Shown: positions 1 through 6,845 of the stretch, in pieces
How the letters are laid out: each line of letters starts with the position of its first letter
How positions within the stretch are numbered: the stretch's first letter is position 1
NCBI GenBank assembly: GCA_009698295.1
Contig: WLQO01000035.1
Coordinates: forward strand, 1 to 9,952
Reading direction: 5' to 3'
Origin: Actinomycetota bacterium
GTDB lineage: Bacteria; Actinomycetota; Actinomycetes; Nanopelagicales; Nanopelagicaceae
DNA: 9,952 bases
The notes under the pieces: generated by a model
The model's input: only the letters and a program-made list of their open reading frames with translations
Told to the model about the DNA's origin: nothing
Databases searched by the model: none
Position numbers and translations under genes: made by a program

Positions 1-827
1 CCCCCAAATTTTTCATTCAGTACGGCAACGAGTGAGTCGATGGTCGGAGTATTTGGAGTATCCAACTCTTCTAGCGCTGGAACTTTGCTAGCGTCAACGT
101 CGGCAACTTTGGTAACCATCGCTTCTACATTTGCAGAAAACCCGCACTTTGGACAGAGCACATAAGTATCTTCGCCAGTTGCACAAGGCGCTAGAAATTC
201 CTCGGACTTGGATCCACCCATCGCACCAGCAACAGCTTTAACGATGTTGTACTTCAAATGGAGGCGATCAAAGGTGCTGATATAGGCATCTCGGTGCTTC
301 TTATACGAGACGTTGAGTCCTTCATCGGTTAAATCAAAAGAGTAAGAATCTTTCATAACAAATTCGCGGCCACGAATGATTCCACTGCGTGGGCGCGCTT
401 CATCTCGGAACTTATTTTGAATCTGATAGATAGTTAAAGGCAGATCTTTATAAGATGAATATTCACCTTTGACCATCAAAGTAAACATTTCTTCGTGTGT
501 AGGACCTAATAAGTAATCGCCGCCTTTGCGATCTTGCAGGCGAAATAGCGTTGGACCATATTCTTCCCAACGATTGGTGGCTTCATATGCATCTCGTGGC
601 AAAAGCGCAGGAAAGTGAACTTCTTGAAATCCAGCGGAATCCATCTCTTCGCGAATAATGCGTTCTACATTTCGCAAAGTGATCACACCAAGTGGCAGCC
701 AAGAGTAAATACCTGCTGCAATTCGGCGAATATAGCCAGCGCGGACTAAGAGGCGATGGCTCGGTACTTCAGCATCGGCTGGATCATCGCGCAGAGTGCG
801 AAGAAATAAGGTGGACATGCGCAACAT
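1..827 (-). CDS. proS: Prolyl-tRNA synthetase, N-terminal part (cut by window edge)
   Basis: Class II aminoacyl-tRNA synthetase that charges tRNA-Pro in the cytoplasm. Only the first 275 codons plus 2 bases are present; the gene runs off the left edge, and the family is usually about 570-590 residues in this bacterial type. The start of the protein (MLRMSTLFLRTLRDDPADAE) is typical. The motif 1 region is AAGIYSWLPLG (residues 37-47). Also visible are GPTHEE (108-113), the motif 2 region FRDEARPRSGIIRGREF (140-156) followed by MKDSYSFD, and the opening of the inserted editing domain (GAMGGSKSEEF, 201-211). A CPKCGFSANVE stretch follows at 225-235. The ATG at 827 was chosen because AAGG (835-838) sits 7 bases upstream; an in-frame ATG at 818 is a possible alternative. 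The gene starts 20 bases after the ispG stop, so it is probably the next gene of the same transcript. Identity is very secure. Confidence 0.97.
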   Translation of the reverse strand, partial: MLRMSTLFLRTLRDDPADAEVPSHRLLVRAGYIRRIAAGIYSWLPLGVITLRNVERIIREEMDSAGFQEVHFPALLPRDAYEATNRWEEYGPTLFRLQDRKGGDYLLGPTHEEMFTLMVKGEYSSYKDLPLTIYQIQNKFRDEARPRSGIIRGREFVMKDSYSFDLTDEGLNVSYKKHRDAYISTFDRLHLKYNIVKAVAGAMGGSKSEEFLAPCATGEDTYVLCPKCGFSANVEAMVTKVADVDASKVPALEELDTPNTPTIDSLVAVLNEKFG

Positions 828-834
828 GGCGCAA

Positions 835-838
835 CCTT
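835..838 (-). promoter_or_regulatory. Ribosome-binding site of proS
   Basis: On the minus strand this reads AAGG, 7 bases before the ATG at 827. It supports that ATG over the one nine bases further in, which would place the AAGG 16 bases away. Confidence 0.5.
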
Positions 839-847
839 ATCGCGTAA

Positions 848-1999
848 TTACTTAACTGTGACGGAGGGTTCGCCTGAAGTAACTCCGGCGGCTTCCATTT
901 CTTCGGCAAGGCGCATCGCTTCTTCGATAAGCGTTTCAACGATCATCGCTTCAGGCACAGTCTTAATGACTACACCCTTAACAAATATCTGACCTTTTCC
1001 ATTTCCAGATGCCACACCAAGGTCAGCTTCGCGCGCTTCTCCTGGACCATTTACTACACAACCCATAACAGCTACACGCAGTGGAACGGTCATTCCTTCA
1101 AGACCCGCCTGAACTTTTTCAGCAAGGGTATAAACATCAACTTGAGCGCGGCCACAAGATGGGCAAGAAACAATTTCCAATTTACGTTGGCGAAGATTTA
1201 AAGATTCCAGGATTGAGATTCCGACTTTTACTTCTTCAACTGGTGGCGCTGACATGGAGACGCGAATTGTGTCGCCAATACCTTCAGCTAATAAAATTCC
1301 AAAAGCAGTCGCGGATTTAATCGTTGCTTGAAAGGCTGGGCCAGCTTCAGTAACGCCAAGGTGCAATGGATAATCACATTTGGCGGCCAAGATGCGATAG
1401 GCGTTAACCATAGTTACTGGATCATGATGCTTTACAGAAATCTTTAAATCAGAGAACCCGTGTTCTTCAAAGAGCGATGCTTCCCAAAGCGCGGATTCGG
1501 CTAGCGCTTCAGGGGTGGCCTTGCCGTACTTTGCAAGCAAGCGAGGATCTAGCGAACCAGCATTAACACCGATTCGAATTGGAATACCGGCATCGCCAGC
1601 AGCCTTTGCAACTTCTTTTACCTTGTCATCAAATTGTTTAATGTTGCCTGGATTTACACGGACTGCGGCGCAACCAGCATCGATTGCAGCGAAGATATAT
1701 TTTGGCTGAAAGTGAATATCAGCGATCACAGGTATCTGCGATTTTTTAGCGATCTGTGCCAGCGCATCTGCATCATCTTGACTTGGCACCGCAACGCGCA
1801 CGATCTGACATCCTGCAGCAGTAAGTTCGGCAATTTGTTGAAGAGTGGCATTTACATCAGCAGTTAGCGTGGTGCACATTGATTGCACGCTGACTGGTGA
1901 ATCGCTACCTACACCGATGCTGCCAACTTTTAACTGCTTCGTCTTGCGGCGGGGATGCAGTGGTGCAGGAGGGGCGCTGGGAATACCGAGATCAACCAT
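848..1999 (-). CDS. ispG: 4-hydroxy-3-methylbut-2-en-1-yl diphosphate synthase (IspG/GcpE)
   Basis: Iron-sulfur enzyme of the MEP isoprenoid pathway: it reductively converts methylerythritol cyclodiphosphate to HMBPP in the cytosol. The protein has 383 residues, the usual size of the short bacterial form. The N-terminal TIM-barrel part carries SVQSMCTT (37-44), VADIHF-type VIADIHF (91-97), VRVNPGN (113-119), IRIGVNAGSLD (141-151) and LHLGVTEAG (212-220). The C-terminal domain carries the 4Fe-4S ligands Cys279 and Cys282 (CPSC), Cys314 and Glu321 (GCVVNGPGE), with the same spacing as the E. coli enzyme as I recall it. The ATG at 1999 is the only start that keeps the conserved N-terminus; AAGG at 2012-2015 lies 12 bases upstream, a long spacing. 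It sits 42 bases after the protease gene, the classic actinobacterial order. All key residues are present. Confidence 0.98.
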   Translation of the reverse strand: MVDLGIPSAPPAPLHPRRKTKQLKVGSIGVGSDSPVSVQSMCTTLTADVNATLQQIAELTAAGCQIVRVAVPSQDDADALAQIAKKSQIPVIADIHFQPKYIFAAIDAGCAAVRVNPGNIKQFDDKVKEVAKAAGDAGIPIRIGVNAGSLDPRLLAKYGKATPEALAESALWEASLFEEHGFSDLKISVKHHDPVTMVNAYRILAAKCDYPLHLGVTEAGPAFQATIKSATAFGILLAEGIGDTIRVSMSAPPVEEVKVGISILESLNLRQRKLEIVSCPSCGRAQVDVYTLAEKVQAGLEGMTVPLRVAVMGCVVNGPGEAREADLGVASGNGKGQIFVKGVVIKTVPEAMIVETLIEEAMRLAEEMEAAGVTSGEPSVTVK

Positions 2000-2015
2000 G
2001 GCGCTATTCTGCCTT

Positions 2016-2039
2016 ATAAATCATGACAGGGCGATTTAT
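2016..2039 (-). promoter_or_regulatory. AT-rich inverted repeat between the site-2 protease gene and ispG
   Basis: Perfect 7-base arms (ATAAATC at 2016-2022 and GATTTAT at 2033-2039) enclose a 10-base loop. It occupies most of the 42-base gap and ends just before the AAGG that may serve ispG. There is no run of T after it, so it does not look like an intrinsic terminator. The stem is AT-rich and weak; it could modulate ispG translation or be chance. Confidence 0.25.
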
Positions 2040-2041
2040 CG

Positions 2042-3190
2042 TTACAGGTTTAGTGAAATCGGATTGAAAATATCTGCAATCAGCAGGAGGACGGTGAGGG
2101 CAGCGAGTATTACGAAGACAACCGCTGTGATCGGTGTTAGTACTTTCACATCAATTGCCGCTGGACGCGCCTTGCCACGCAACCTAGCGAAGAGCGCGCG
2201 GATCTGATCGGCAATTGCAACTGCCATATGTCCACCATCTAGCGGAAGAATCGGCAAGAGATTAAAAAGTCCGACAAAGATATTTAAACTCGCAACTATC
2301 AATATAAAAGTGCCGAGCCGCTCCGAAGGAGTCAGCGCTCCACTTGAGGCCGCTTGTCCAGATACTCGGGCTACGCCGACTACGCCAACCAAACCATTTG
2401 CATCACGCTTTTCTCCACCAAAAGTCTGTCCCCAAAGAGATGGAATCTTGGTTGGAAGTTGCACTAATGATTTTGCAGAAGCAGATGTAAACCTCCAGGT
2501 TAATTGTGCTGCAGAAGTTACCGCGGTTACTGGACCGATTCGCTTTGTGCCAAATTGATTAATGATGCCCAGGACATATCGCGAAGTTCCATCTTCAATA
2601 TCTGTCATACGCGGTGCTGCAACGATTTCCAGTTCGGTGCCAGCTCGCTTGATTAAGAAAGTTAGCTCACTCCCCTTTGAATTGCGGATTTTGCTCAGCT
2701 GATCCTGCCAATCAGTATTGCGGTCACCATTTATAGCGATAATTTCATCACCCTTTTGGAAACCAGCTGCGGCTGCGGCGCTATTAGGGGAAACTGAATC
2801 GATAACTGGAAGTACTTGATTTACACCGACCCCGGCTAAAAGTACAAATAAAAGTAAGTAGCCAAGTAGGAAATGTAGAAATGATCCCGCTCCTAAAACA
2901 ATTAACTTTTTTCCAGAAGTTGCGCGATAAAAGGCGCGACCTTCTTCACCTTCTGGCATCGGATCATCTGGCGTCATGCCTTCAATACGGCAGTATCCAC
3001 CGGCAGGAATTGCCTTGATTCCAAACTCAGTTTCACCGCGTTGCCGAGACCAGATACGTGTACCAAATCCCAAGAAGAATTCAGAGACTCTCATTCCAAA
3101 TTTGCGAGCGGTTAGATAATGGCCAAATTCATGAACCATTACAGAAAAGAGAAGGGCGATGATAAAAGCGAAGATTCCGAGCAGTTGCAT
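2042..3190 (-). CDS. Site-2 intramembrane zinc metalloprotease (M50, RseP/Rip1 type)
   Basis: Polytopic membrane protease that cuts substrates inside the bilayer; relatives release sigma factors by cleaving anti-sigma proteins (E. coli RseP, mycobacterial Rip1). The protein has 382 residues. The first membrane segment (about 3-22) carries the zinc motif HEFGH (His20, Glu21, His24). A second segment lies at about 97-122, and a PDZ-like domain at about 122-195 includes SPNSAAAAAGFQKGDEIIAING. A third segment at about 294-315 leads into NLLPILPLDGGH (309-321), where Asp318 is the third zinc ligand. A last segment lies at about 352-373. The open frame continues 61 codons upstream, but that part lies within dxr in another frame; the ATG at 3190 gives the canonical N-terminus and overlaps the dxr stop by one base (TAATG), so translation is probably coupled. 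Placement between dxr and ispG matches Rv2869c in M. tuberculosis. Its substrate cannot be read from this window. Confidence 0.95.
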   Translation of the reverse strand: MQLLGIFAFIIALLFSVMVHEFGHYLTARKFGMRVSEFFLGFGTRIWSRQRGETEFGIKAIPAGGYCRIEGMTPDDPMPEGEEGRAFYRATSGKKLIVLGAGSFLHFLLGYLLLFVLLAGVGVNQVLPVIDSVSPNSAAAAAGFQKGDEIIAINGDRNTDWQDQLSKIRNSKGSELTFLIKRAGTELEIVAAPRMTDIEDGTSRYVLGIINQFGTKRIGPVTAVTSAAQLTWRFTSASAKSLVQLPTKIPSLWGQTFGGEKRDANGLVGVVGVARVSGQAASSGALTPSERLGTFILIVASLNIFVGLFNLLPILPLDGGHMAVAIADQIRALFARLRGKARPAAIDVKVLTPITAVVFVILAALTVLLLIADIFNPISLNL

Positions 3191-4335
3191 TAGCGGGCTA
3201 CTTTCGAGATATGTTCTTGGGCGATCCGACGCGCATCTTTCTCGATCGCACTGACATCGGCTAAATCTCGCAGCGCTCCCGCTGATTTGGAACCGAGAGA
3301 TTGCACTACTTCTTCCACGGTTTCGATAATAGAGGTAAATCCAATCTTTCCATCGATAAATGCTGCGACACAAACTTCATTTGCGGCATTAAATATTGCA
3401 GGCAACCCTCCCCCTAAAGTTCCACAACGCCGCGCTAAATCAATCGCTGGGAATCGTTCATTATCGATAGGGCTAAAAGTCCAAGTGTGTGAGCTACTCC
3501 AATCAACCGGTGCGGTCGCACCTTTTACTCGCTCTGGAAAGTTAATTGCAAAAGAAATTGGCCCCTTCATATTTGGAGGCGAAGCTTGTGCAATCGTTGA
3601 ACCATCAACATATTGCACCATCGAATGAATCACAGATTGCGGATGAATAACTGCTTCGATCTGCGCATAAGGCATATCGAATAAATAATGCGCTTCGATA
3701 ATCTCTAAACCCTTATTCACTAAAGTCGCTGAGTTGATTGTGACCACCGGACCCATCGACCAAGTTGGATGATCTAGCGCTTCGAGAACTGTTATTTCGC
3801 TGAGATCTTTACGTTCGCGAAATGGCCCACCGCTTGCGGTTAAAACTAACTTGGCGACCTCTCTTTTTTCTCCACCCATTAAGCATTGCCACAGGGCTGA
3901 ATGTTCAGAATCCACCGGTAAAAGTTGATCTGGTTTAGCGATCGACATCACCAGATCACCGCCTGCAACGAGTGATTCTTTATTTGCCAGAGCCACTCGG
4001 TTTCCAACTTTTAGAGCAGCCAGCGTTGGGGCCAAACCGATTGATCCGGTAATTCCATTTAAAACTACATCACATGTAATCGCCGCGATTTCCGTCGATG
4101 CATCTGGGCCATCAATTACCGTGACATCAGGTAGCGCAGATTTTATTAAATCAGACCCTTTGGTAACTCCAATTACTGGAACTTTAAATTTCTTCGCTTG
4201 TTCAACTATTAATTCAGGGTTATTTCCCGCTGAAGTGATGGCAACGACGCGAAAGAGCGAAGGATTAGCTTCCACAATTTCCAGCGCTTGCACGCCAATA
4301 GATCCAGTTGACCCAAGAATTACTAAATCTTTCAT
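3190..4335 (-). CDS. dxr: 1-deoxy-D-xylulose 5-phosphate reductoisomerase
   Basis: Second enzyme of the MEP pathway: it rearranges and reduces DXP to methylerythritol 4-phosphate with NADPH and a divalent metal. The protein has 381 residues, close to the family norm. The N-terminal Rossmann fold opens with LGSTGSIG (7-14). ALANKESLVAGG (115-126) and PVDSEHSALWQ (140-150) follow, giving metal ligands Asp142 and Glu144. Next come LTASGGPF (165-172), the flexible-loop HPTWSMG (189-195) and NKGLEIIEAH (207-216), with Glu211 as third metal ligand. HPQSVIHSMV (231-240) and GGGLPAIFNAANE (308-320) complete the set. The ATG at 4335 puts MKDLVILGSTGSIG at the start; AGG at 4342-4344 sits 6 bases before it. 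The gap to the upstream ureohydrolase is 14 bases, leaving no room for a separate promoter outside that gene. It is the fosmidomycin target in other bacteria. Confidence 0.98.
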   Translation of the reverse strand: MKDLVILGSTGSIGVQALEIVEANPSLFRVVAITSAGNNPELIVEQAKKFKVPVIGVTKGSDLIKSALPDVTVIDGPDASTEIAAITCDVVLNGITGSIGLAPTLAALKVGNRVALANKESLVAGGDLVMSIAKPDQLLPVDSEHSALWQCLMGGEKREVAKLVLTASGGPFRERKDLSEITVLEALDHPTWSMGPVVTINSATLVNKGLEIIEAHYLFDMPYAQIEAVIHPQSVIHSMVQYVDGSTIAQASPPNMKGPISFAINFPERVKGATAPVDWSSSHTWTFSPIDNERFPAIDLARRCGTLGGGLPAIFNAANEVCVAAFIDGKIGFTSIIETVEEVVQSLGSKSAGALRDLADVSAIEKDARRIAQEHISKVAR

Positions 4336-4349
4336 CTGATGCCTGGCAA

Positions 4350-5348
4350 TTAGCGATCTAGCAGATTTTGCGTTGGAGAATATGGCGTTCCGCTGCGGCG
4401 CTTGGCTATTGCAGATAGCGCTTCAAGAACCACGCGATTAGCCAAGATCGCAGTTATATCTGCTGAATCAAAAGGTGGTGCAACTTCGACTACATCAATT
4501 CCGACGACTGGCAGTTCTAGACAAATTCGGCGAACTGCTTCAAGAAGTTCGCGACTTGTCATTCCACCTGGTTCAGGAGTTCCTGTGCCCGGTGCCATTC
4601 CTGGATCAACGACATCAATATCCACTGAGAGAAATACTCCATCGCATCCATCAGTTAGCGTGGCAAAGGATTCATCCAGCACGGTATTTAATCCACGATG
4701 ATGTATCTCAGTCATTTCATATGAGCGCATACCTTGATCGCGCATCCAATCTAAAGTTTTATTATCTGGCCAATATCCACGCAAACCGAGCTGTAAGAAA
4801 CGATCACCACGGACTGAACCACTTTCAATTAAGCGACGCATTGGCGTGCCATGTCCAATCAGTGCACCGAATTGATCTTCGCCAGTGTCGGCGTGTGCAT
4901 CGAAGTGGATCATTGAAATCTTGCCTCTACCGCGATGGTTGGCGATACCTGCAACATCAGCAGATGCGATGGAGTGATCTCCCCCAAGAATTACTGCAAT
5001 CTTTCCGGCGCGTGAAATTTTCTCAGTCGCGGCTTCAAGAACTTTTAGTGATTGCACCAAATCACCAGGTGGCATTAATAAATCACCAGCATCGTAAATC
5101 TTTAACTCTTTAAAAGCATCGATACGCAGCGCTAGATGTGGACGTTCTGCATCATGCGGCAAGTAATCCCCACCACGGATTGCTTGTGGCCCGAACTTGG
5201 CACCTGAGCGATGTGAAGTTCCAGAATCAATCGGTGCTCCCACAATGATGACATCGGCATCGGCGTATGACTTTGGATCATCTAGATCGCATTGTGGGAT
5301 ACCAAGAAAGGTAAAACTTGGTCCATACATATTGCCGTGGTTAACCAT
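4350..5348 (-). CDS. speB: Agmatinase-type ureohydrolase (arginase family)
   Basis: Binuclear manganese hydrolase of the arginase/agmatinase fold. The most likely reaction is agmatine to putrescine plus urea. The protein has 332 residues, near the family length. Metal ligands are all in place: His125 (GGDHS, 122-126), Asp150, His152 and Asp154 (HFDAHADTG, 148-156), and Asp243 and Asp245 (SVDIDVVDPG, 241-250). GTGTPEPGG (254-262) is the agmatinase-like stretch after the last ligands. Other markers are GAPIDSGTSHRSGAKFGP (37-54) and GHGTPMRRL (165-173). Arginase is less likely because of the GTPEPGG and GTPMRR motifs. Guanidinobutyrase or another guanidino-compound hydrolase cannot be excluded by motif alone. 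The neighbouring polyamine transporter and amine oxidoreductase favour agmatine. The ATG at 5348 was chosen on length; an ATG seven codons in is an alternative. No strong Shine-Dalgarno is visible, but a TATCCT lies 6 bases before the ATG, so a leaderless message is possible. Confidence 0.88.
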   Translation of the reverse strand: MVNHGNMYGPSFTFLGIPQCDLDDPKSYADADVIIVGAPIDSGTSHRSGAKFGPQAIRGGDYLPHDAERPHLALRIDAFKELKIYDAGDLLMPPGDLVQSLKVLEAATEKISRAGKIAVILGGDHSIASADVAGIANHRGRGKISMIHFDAHADTGEDQFGALIGHGTPMRRLIESGSVRGDRFLQLGLRGYWPDNKTLDWMRDQGMRSYEMTEIHHRGLNTVLDESFATLTDGCDGVFLSVDIDVVDPGMAPGTGTPEPGGMTSRELLEAVRRICLELPVVGIDVVEVAPPFDSADITAILANRVVLEALSAIAKRRSGTPYSPTQNLLDR

Positions 5349-5355
5349 TGGTTAA
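5341..5355 (-). promoter_or_regulatory. 15-base palindrome centred on the ureohydrolase start codon
   Basis: TTAACCA (5341-5347) and TGGTTAA (5349-5355) form a perfect inverted repeat with one base between. The ATG at 5348-5346 lies at its centre. A TANNNT-type box (TATCCT on the minus strand, 5360-5355) abuts it. It could be an operator or a start-codon hairpin; protein or RNA evidence is lacking. The loop is too short for a stable hairpin, so a DNA-level role would be likelier than an RNA one. Confidence 0.3.
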
Positions 5356-5371
5356 GGATATGCGCTTTTCT

Positions 5372-6784
5372 TTAAGAATCGAAACCTAGGCCAAGTGAAT
5401 CTAGGAATCTAAGCCAAAGGTTGCGCTTGCCGCCATTCTCATCTGCCTTATTTATCGACCACTGCGTTAGGCGAATGAATATGAAACGGAAAGGCTCTGG
5501 TGGGAAAGGCATCGGCTTCTTTTGAACCATACGTAATTTGGTTCGTTCATTCTCAACACCATCTAATAGATCCAACATAACTTGTGCACCAAATCTGGTT
5601 GAGCCAACTCCAAGCCCGGTATATCCCAAAACATAAGCTACGCGGCCGTTGTAAGCAGTTCCCCAAAATGGTGAGAAGCGAGAGCAAGTATCAATCGCAC
5701 CGCCCCATCCATGCGTGAATTTAATTCCTTTAAGTTGCGGGAAAGTTTCTAGAAATGCTTCGGCTAGGTGAGCATAAGTTTCGGCATCGGATTCGTATTC
5801 TTGGCGTACTTTGCCGCGGAAGTTATAAATAGCATCGTATCCGCCCCATAAAATCTCATTATCTTTAGTCATTCGATAATAATGGAATTGATTGCCGGCA
5901 TCCGAAAGACCTTCTCGGTCCTTCCAGCCAATCGATTCCAATTGTTCTGCAGTCAGTGGTTCAGTAACTAGCTGGAAGTCATAAACCGGCACAACATATT
6001 TATGAGCGCGCTTAATTAATGATTTAAAGACGTTGGTAGCAAGGGCAACTTTATTTGCATAAACACTGCCGTAAGGCGTGTGAACAATCATTCCATTTTT
6101 GGTTCGTTCCAGGCGATCAACTTGTGAGTTTTCAAATATCTTCACACCTAACTTGATACAAGCGCGTTCTAGGCCCCAGACTAAACGCGCCGGATCTACA
6201 AGAGCTGTGCCGTCTGGATCCCAGAGCGCTCCTCTGTAAATCGGCGACTTCACCCGATTCTGCATTTCTTCGCGGTTTAACAGTTCTACATTGTCACCGA
6301 ATGAATTTCTCAGGCGCGCTTCCTCCACGAGTCCTTCCATCTGCCAATCTTCAACGGCAACTCGGTATTCACCGTTCCACTCAAAATTACAGTCGATTCC
6401 ATATTTAGTAATTGTCGCTTCGATCGCATCTAAATTTTCGCGCCCCAAGCGTTCAATGATCGCCATCTCATCTTTGAAGCGGCTGTAACCATTCATAAAT
6501 CCATGGGTTAGTGAGTAACTACAGAAACCACCATTGCGTCCAGATGCACCTGCACCGGTTTCGCGACGTTCGACAACGATTACTTGACGTTCTGGATTGG
6601 CTTCTTTTGCCAAAAGTGCAGTCCACAGCCCGGTGTAGCCAGCGCCGACAATACAAAGATCTGCGGTGACATCGCCAATAAGAGTTGGATGCGGCAACGG
6701 CTCAAGCGGATCTTCATCCAGCCAGTAAAGCTGAGGTTGCATTAGAGATAAATGTTTAAGAATCGATGGGTCGATGTTCGCCAT
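5372..6784 (-). CDS. FAD-dependent amine oxidoreductase, gamma-glutamylputrescine oxidase-like
   Basis: DAO-family flavoenzyme (D-amino-acid-oxidase-like fold) probably oxidising putrescine, gamma-glutamylputrescine or a related amine in the cytosol. The 470-residue protein has an N-terminal dinucleotide fold: DLCIVGAGYTG (42-52), then IVVERRETGAGASGRNGG (69-86), where Glu72 should bind the ribose and the GASGRNGG stretch the FAD. The substrate-domain middle includes DPDGTALVDPARL (189-201). The C-terminal flavin motif is VLGYTGLGVGSTRFG (385-399). An N-terminal extension of about 40 residues precedes the fold, and a C-terminal tail of about 60 residues lies beyond the last motif; E. coli PuuB is shorter (about 426 residues). 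The ATG at 6784 was preferred because GGAAAG (6789-6794) lies 4 bases upstream; a GTG at 6787 directly precedes it and would suit a near-leaderless message. It follows potC by 61 bases and precedes the ureohydrolase by 23, so it belongs to the polyamine operon. Exact substrate is inferred from context. Confidence 0.85.
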   Translation of the reverse strand: MANIDPSILKHLSLMQPQLYWLDEDPLEPLPHPTLIGDVTADLCIVGAGYTGLWTALLAKEANPERQVIVVERRETGAGASGRNGGFCSYSLTHGFMNGYSRFKDEMAIIERLGRENLDAIEATITKYGIDCNFEWNGEYRVAVEDWQMEGLVEEARLRNSFGDNVELLNREEMQNRVKSPIYRGALWDPDGTALVDPARLVWGLERACIKLGVKIFENSQVDRLERTKNGMIVHTPYGSVYANKVALATNVFKSLIKRAHKYVVPVYDFQLVTEPLTAEQLESIGWKDREGLSDAGNQFHYYRMTKDNEILWGGYDAIYNFRGKVRQEYESDAETYAHLAEAFLETFPQLKGIKFTHGWGGAIDTCSRFSPFWGTAYNGRVAYVLGYTGLGVGSTRFGAQVMLDLLDGVENERTKLRMVQKKPMPFPPEPFRFIFIRLTQWSINKADENGGKRNLWLRFLDSLGLGFDS

Positions 6785-6788
6785 CACG

Positions 6789-6794
6789 CTTTCC
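6789..6794 (-). promoter_or_regulatory. Ribosome-binding site of the FAD oxidoreductase
   Basis: Minus strand GGAAAG, 4 bases before the ATG at 6784. It favours that ATG over the GTG at 6787. Most of it lies in the second arm of the inverted repeat 6790-6808, so a folded RNA would hide it. Confidence 0.45.
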
Positions 6795-6808
6795 GGTTAT
6801 ACCGGAAA
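6790..6808 (-). promoter_or_regulatory. Operator-like 19-base inverted repeat before the FAD oxidoreductase
   Basis: Perfect 8-base arms (TTTCCGGT and ACCGGAAA) with a 3-base centre. On the minus strand the middle reads TATAAC (6801-6796), a plausible -10 box whose start point would fall at or just before the GTG/ATG of the oxidoreductase. A protein bound here would block that promoter; alternatively, in a message from further upstream the second arm would pair with the ribosome-binding bases. No clear -35 hexamer is present. It is symmetrical enough to be a real site, but the regulator is not in the window. Confidence 0.45.
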
Positions 6809-6822
6809 TCACCTCTGCAATT

Positions 6823-6834
6823 ACTACTAGTAGT
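6823..6834 (-). promoter_or_regulatory. 12-base palindrome in the potC/oxidoreductase gap
   Basis: ACTACT followed directly by AGTAGT is a perfect palindrome without a centre. It lies 14 bases upstream of the 19-base inverted repeat, in the longest gap of the window. It could be a second protein-binding site; with no loop it cannot form a good RNA hairpin except by opening the middle. Confidence 0.25.
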
Positions 6835-6845
6835 TGACGGTTATT

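Noticed and set aside
2000..2041. Intrinsic terminator between the site-2 protease gene and ispG
   Set aside because: The stem is AT-rich and is not followed by a T-run on the minus strand.
3191..3373. Upstream extension of the site-2 protease frame by 61 codons
   Set aside because: The extension lies entirely within dxr in another frame and has no resemblance to M50 proteases; the ATG at 3190 gives the canonical N-terminus.
4475..5113. Plus-strand open frame of 212 codons
   Set aside because: Antisense to the ureohydrolase, His/Gln/Leu/Arg-rich composition typical of a mirror frame, no motif.
5371..6766. 12-base direct repeat TTTAAGAATCGA at 5371-5382 and 6755-6766, near both ends of the oxidoreductase gene
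   Set aside because: Both copies are coding, and a few 12-base matches are expected by chance in 10 kb; no other sign of a mobile unit.
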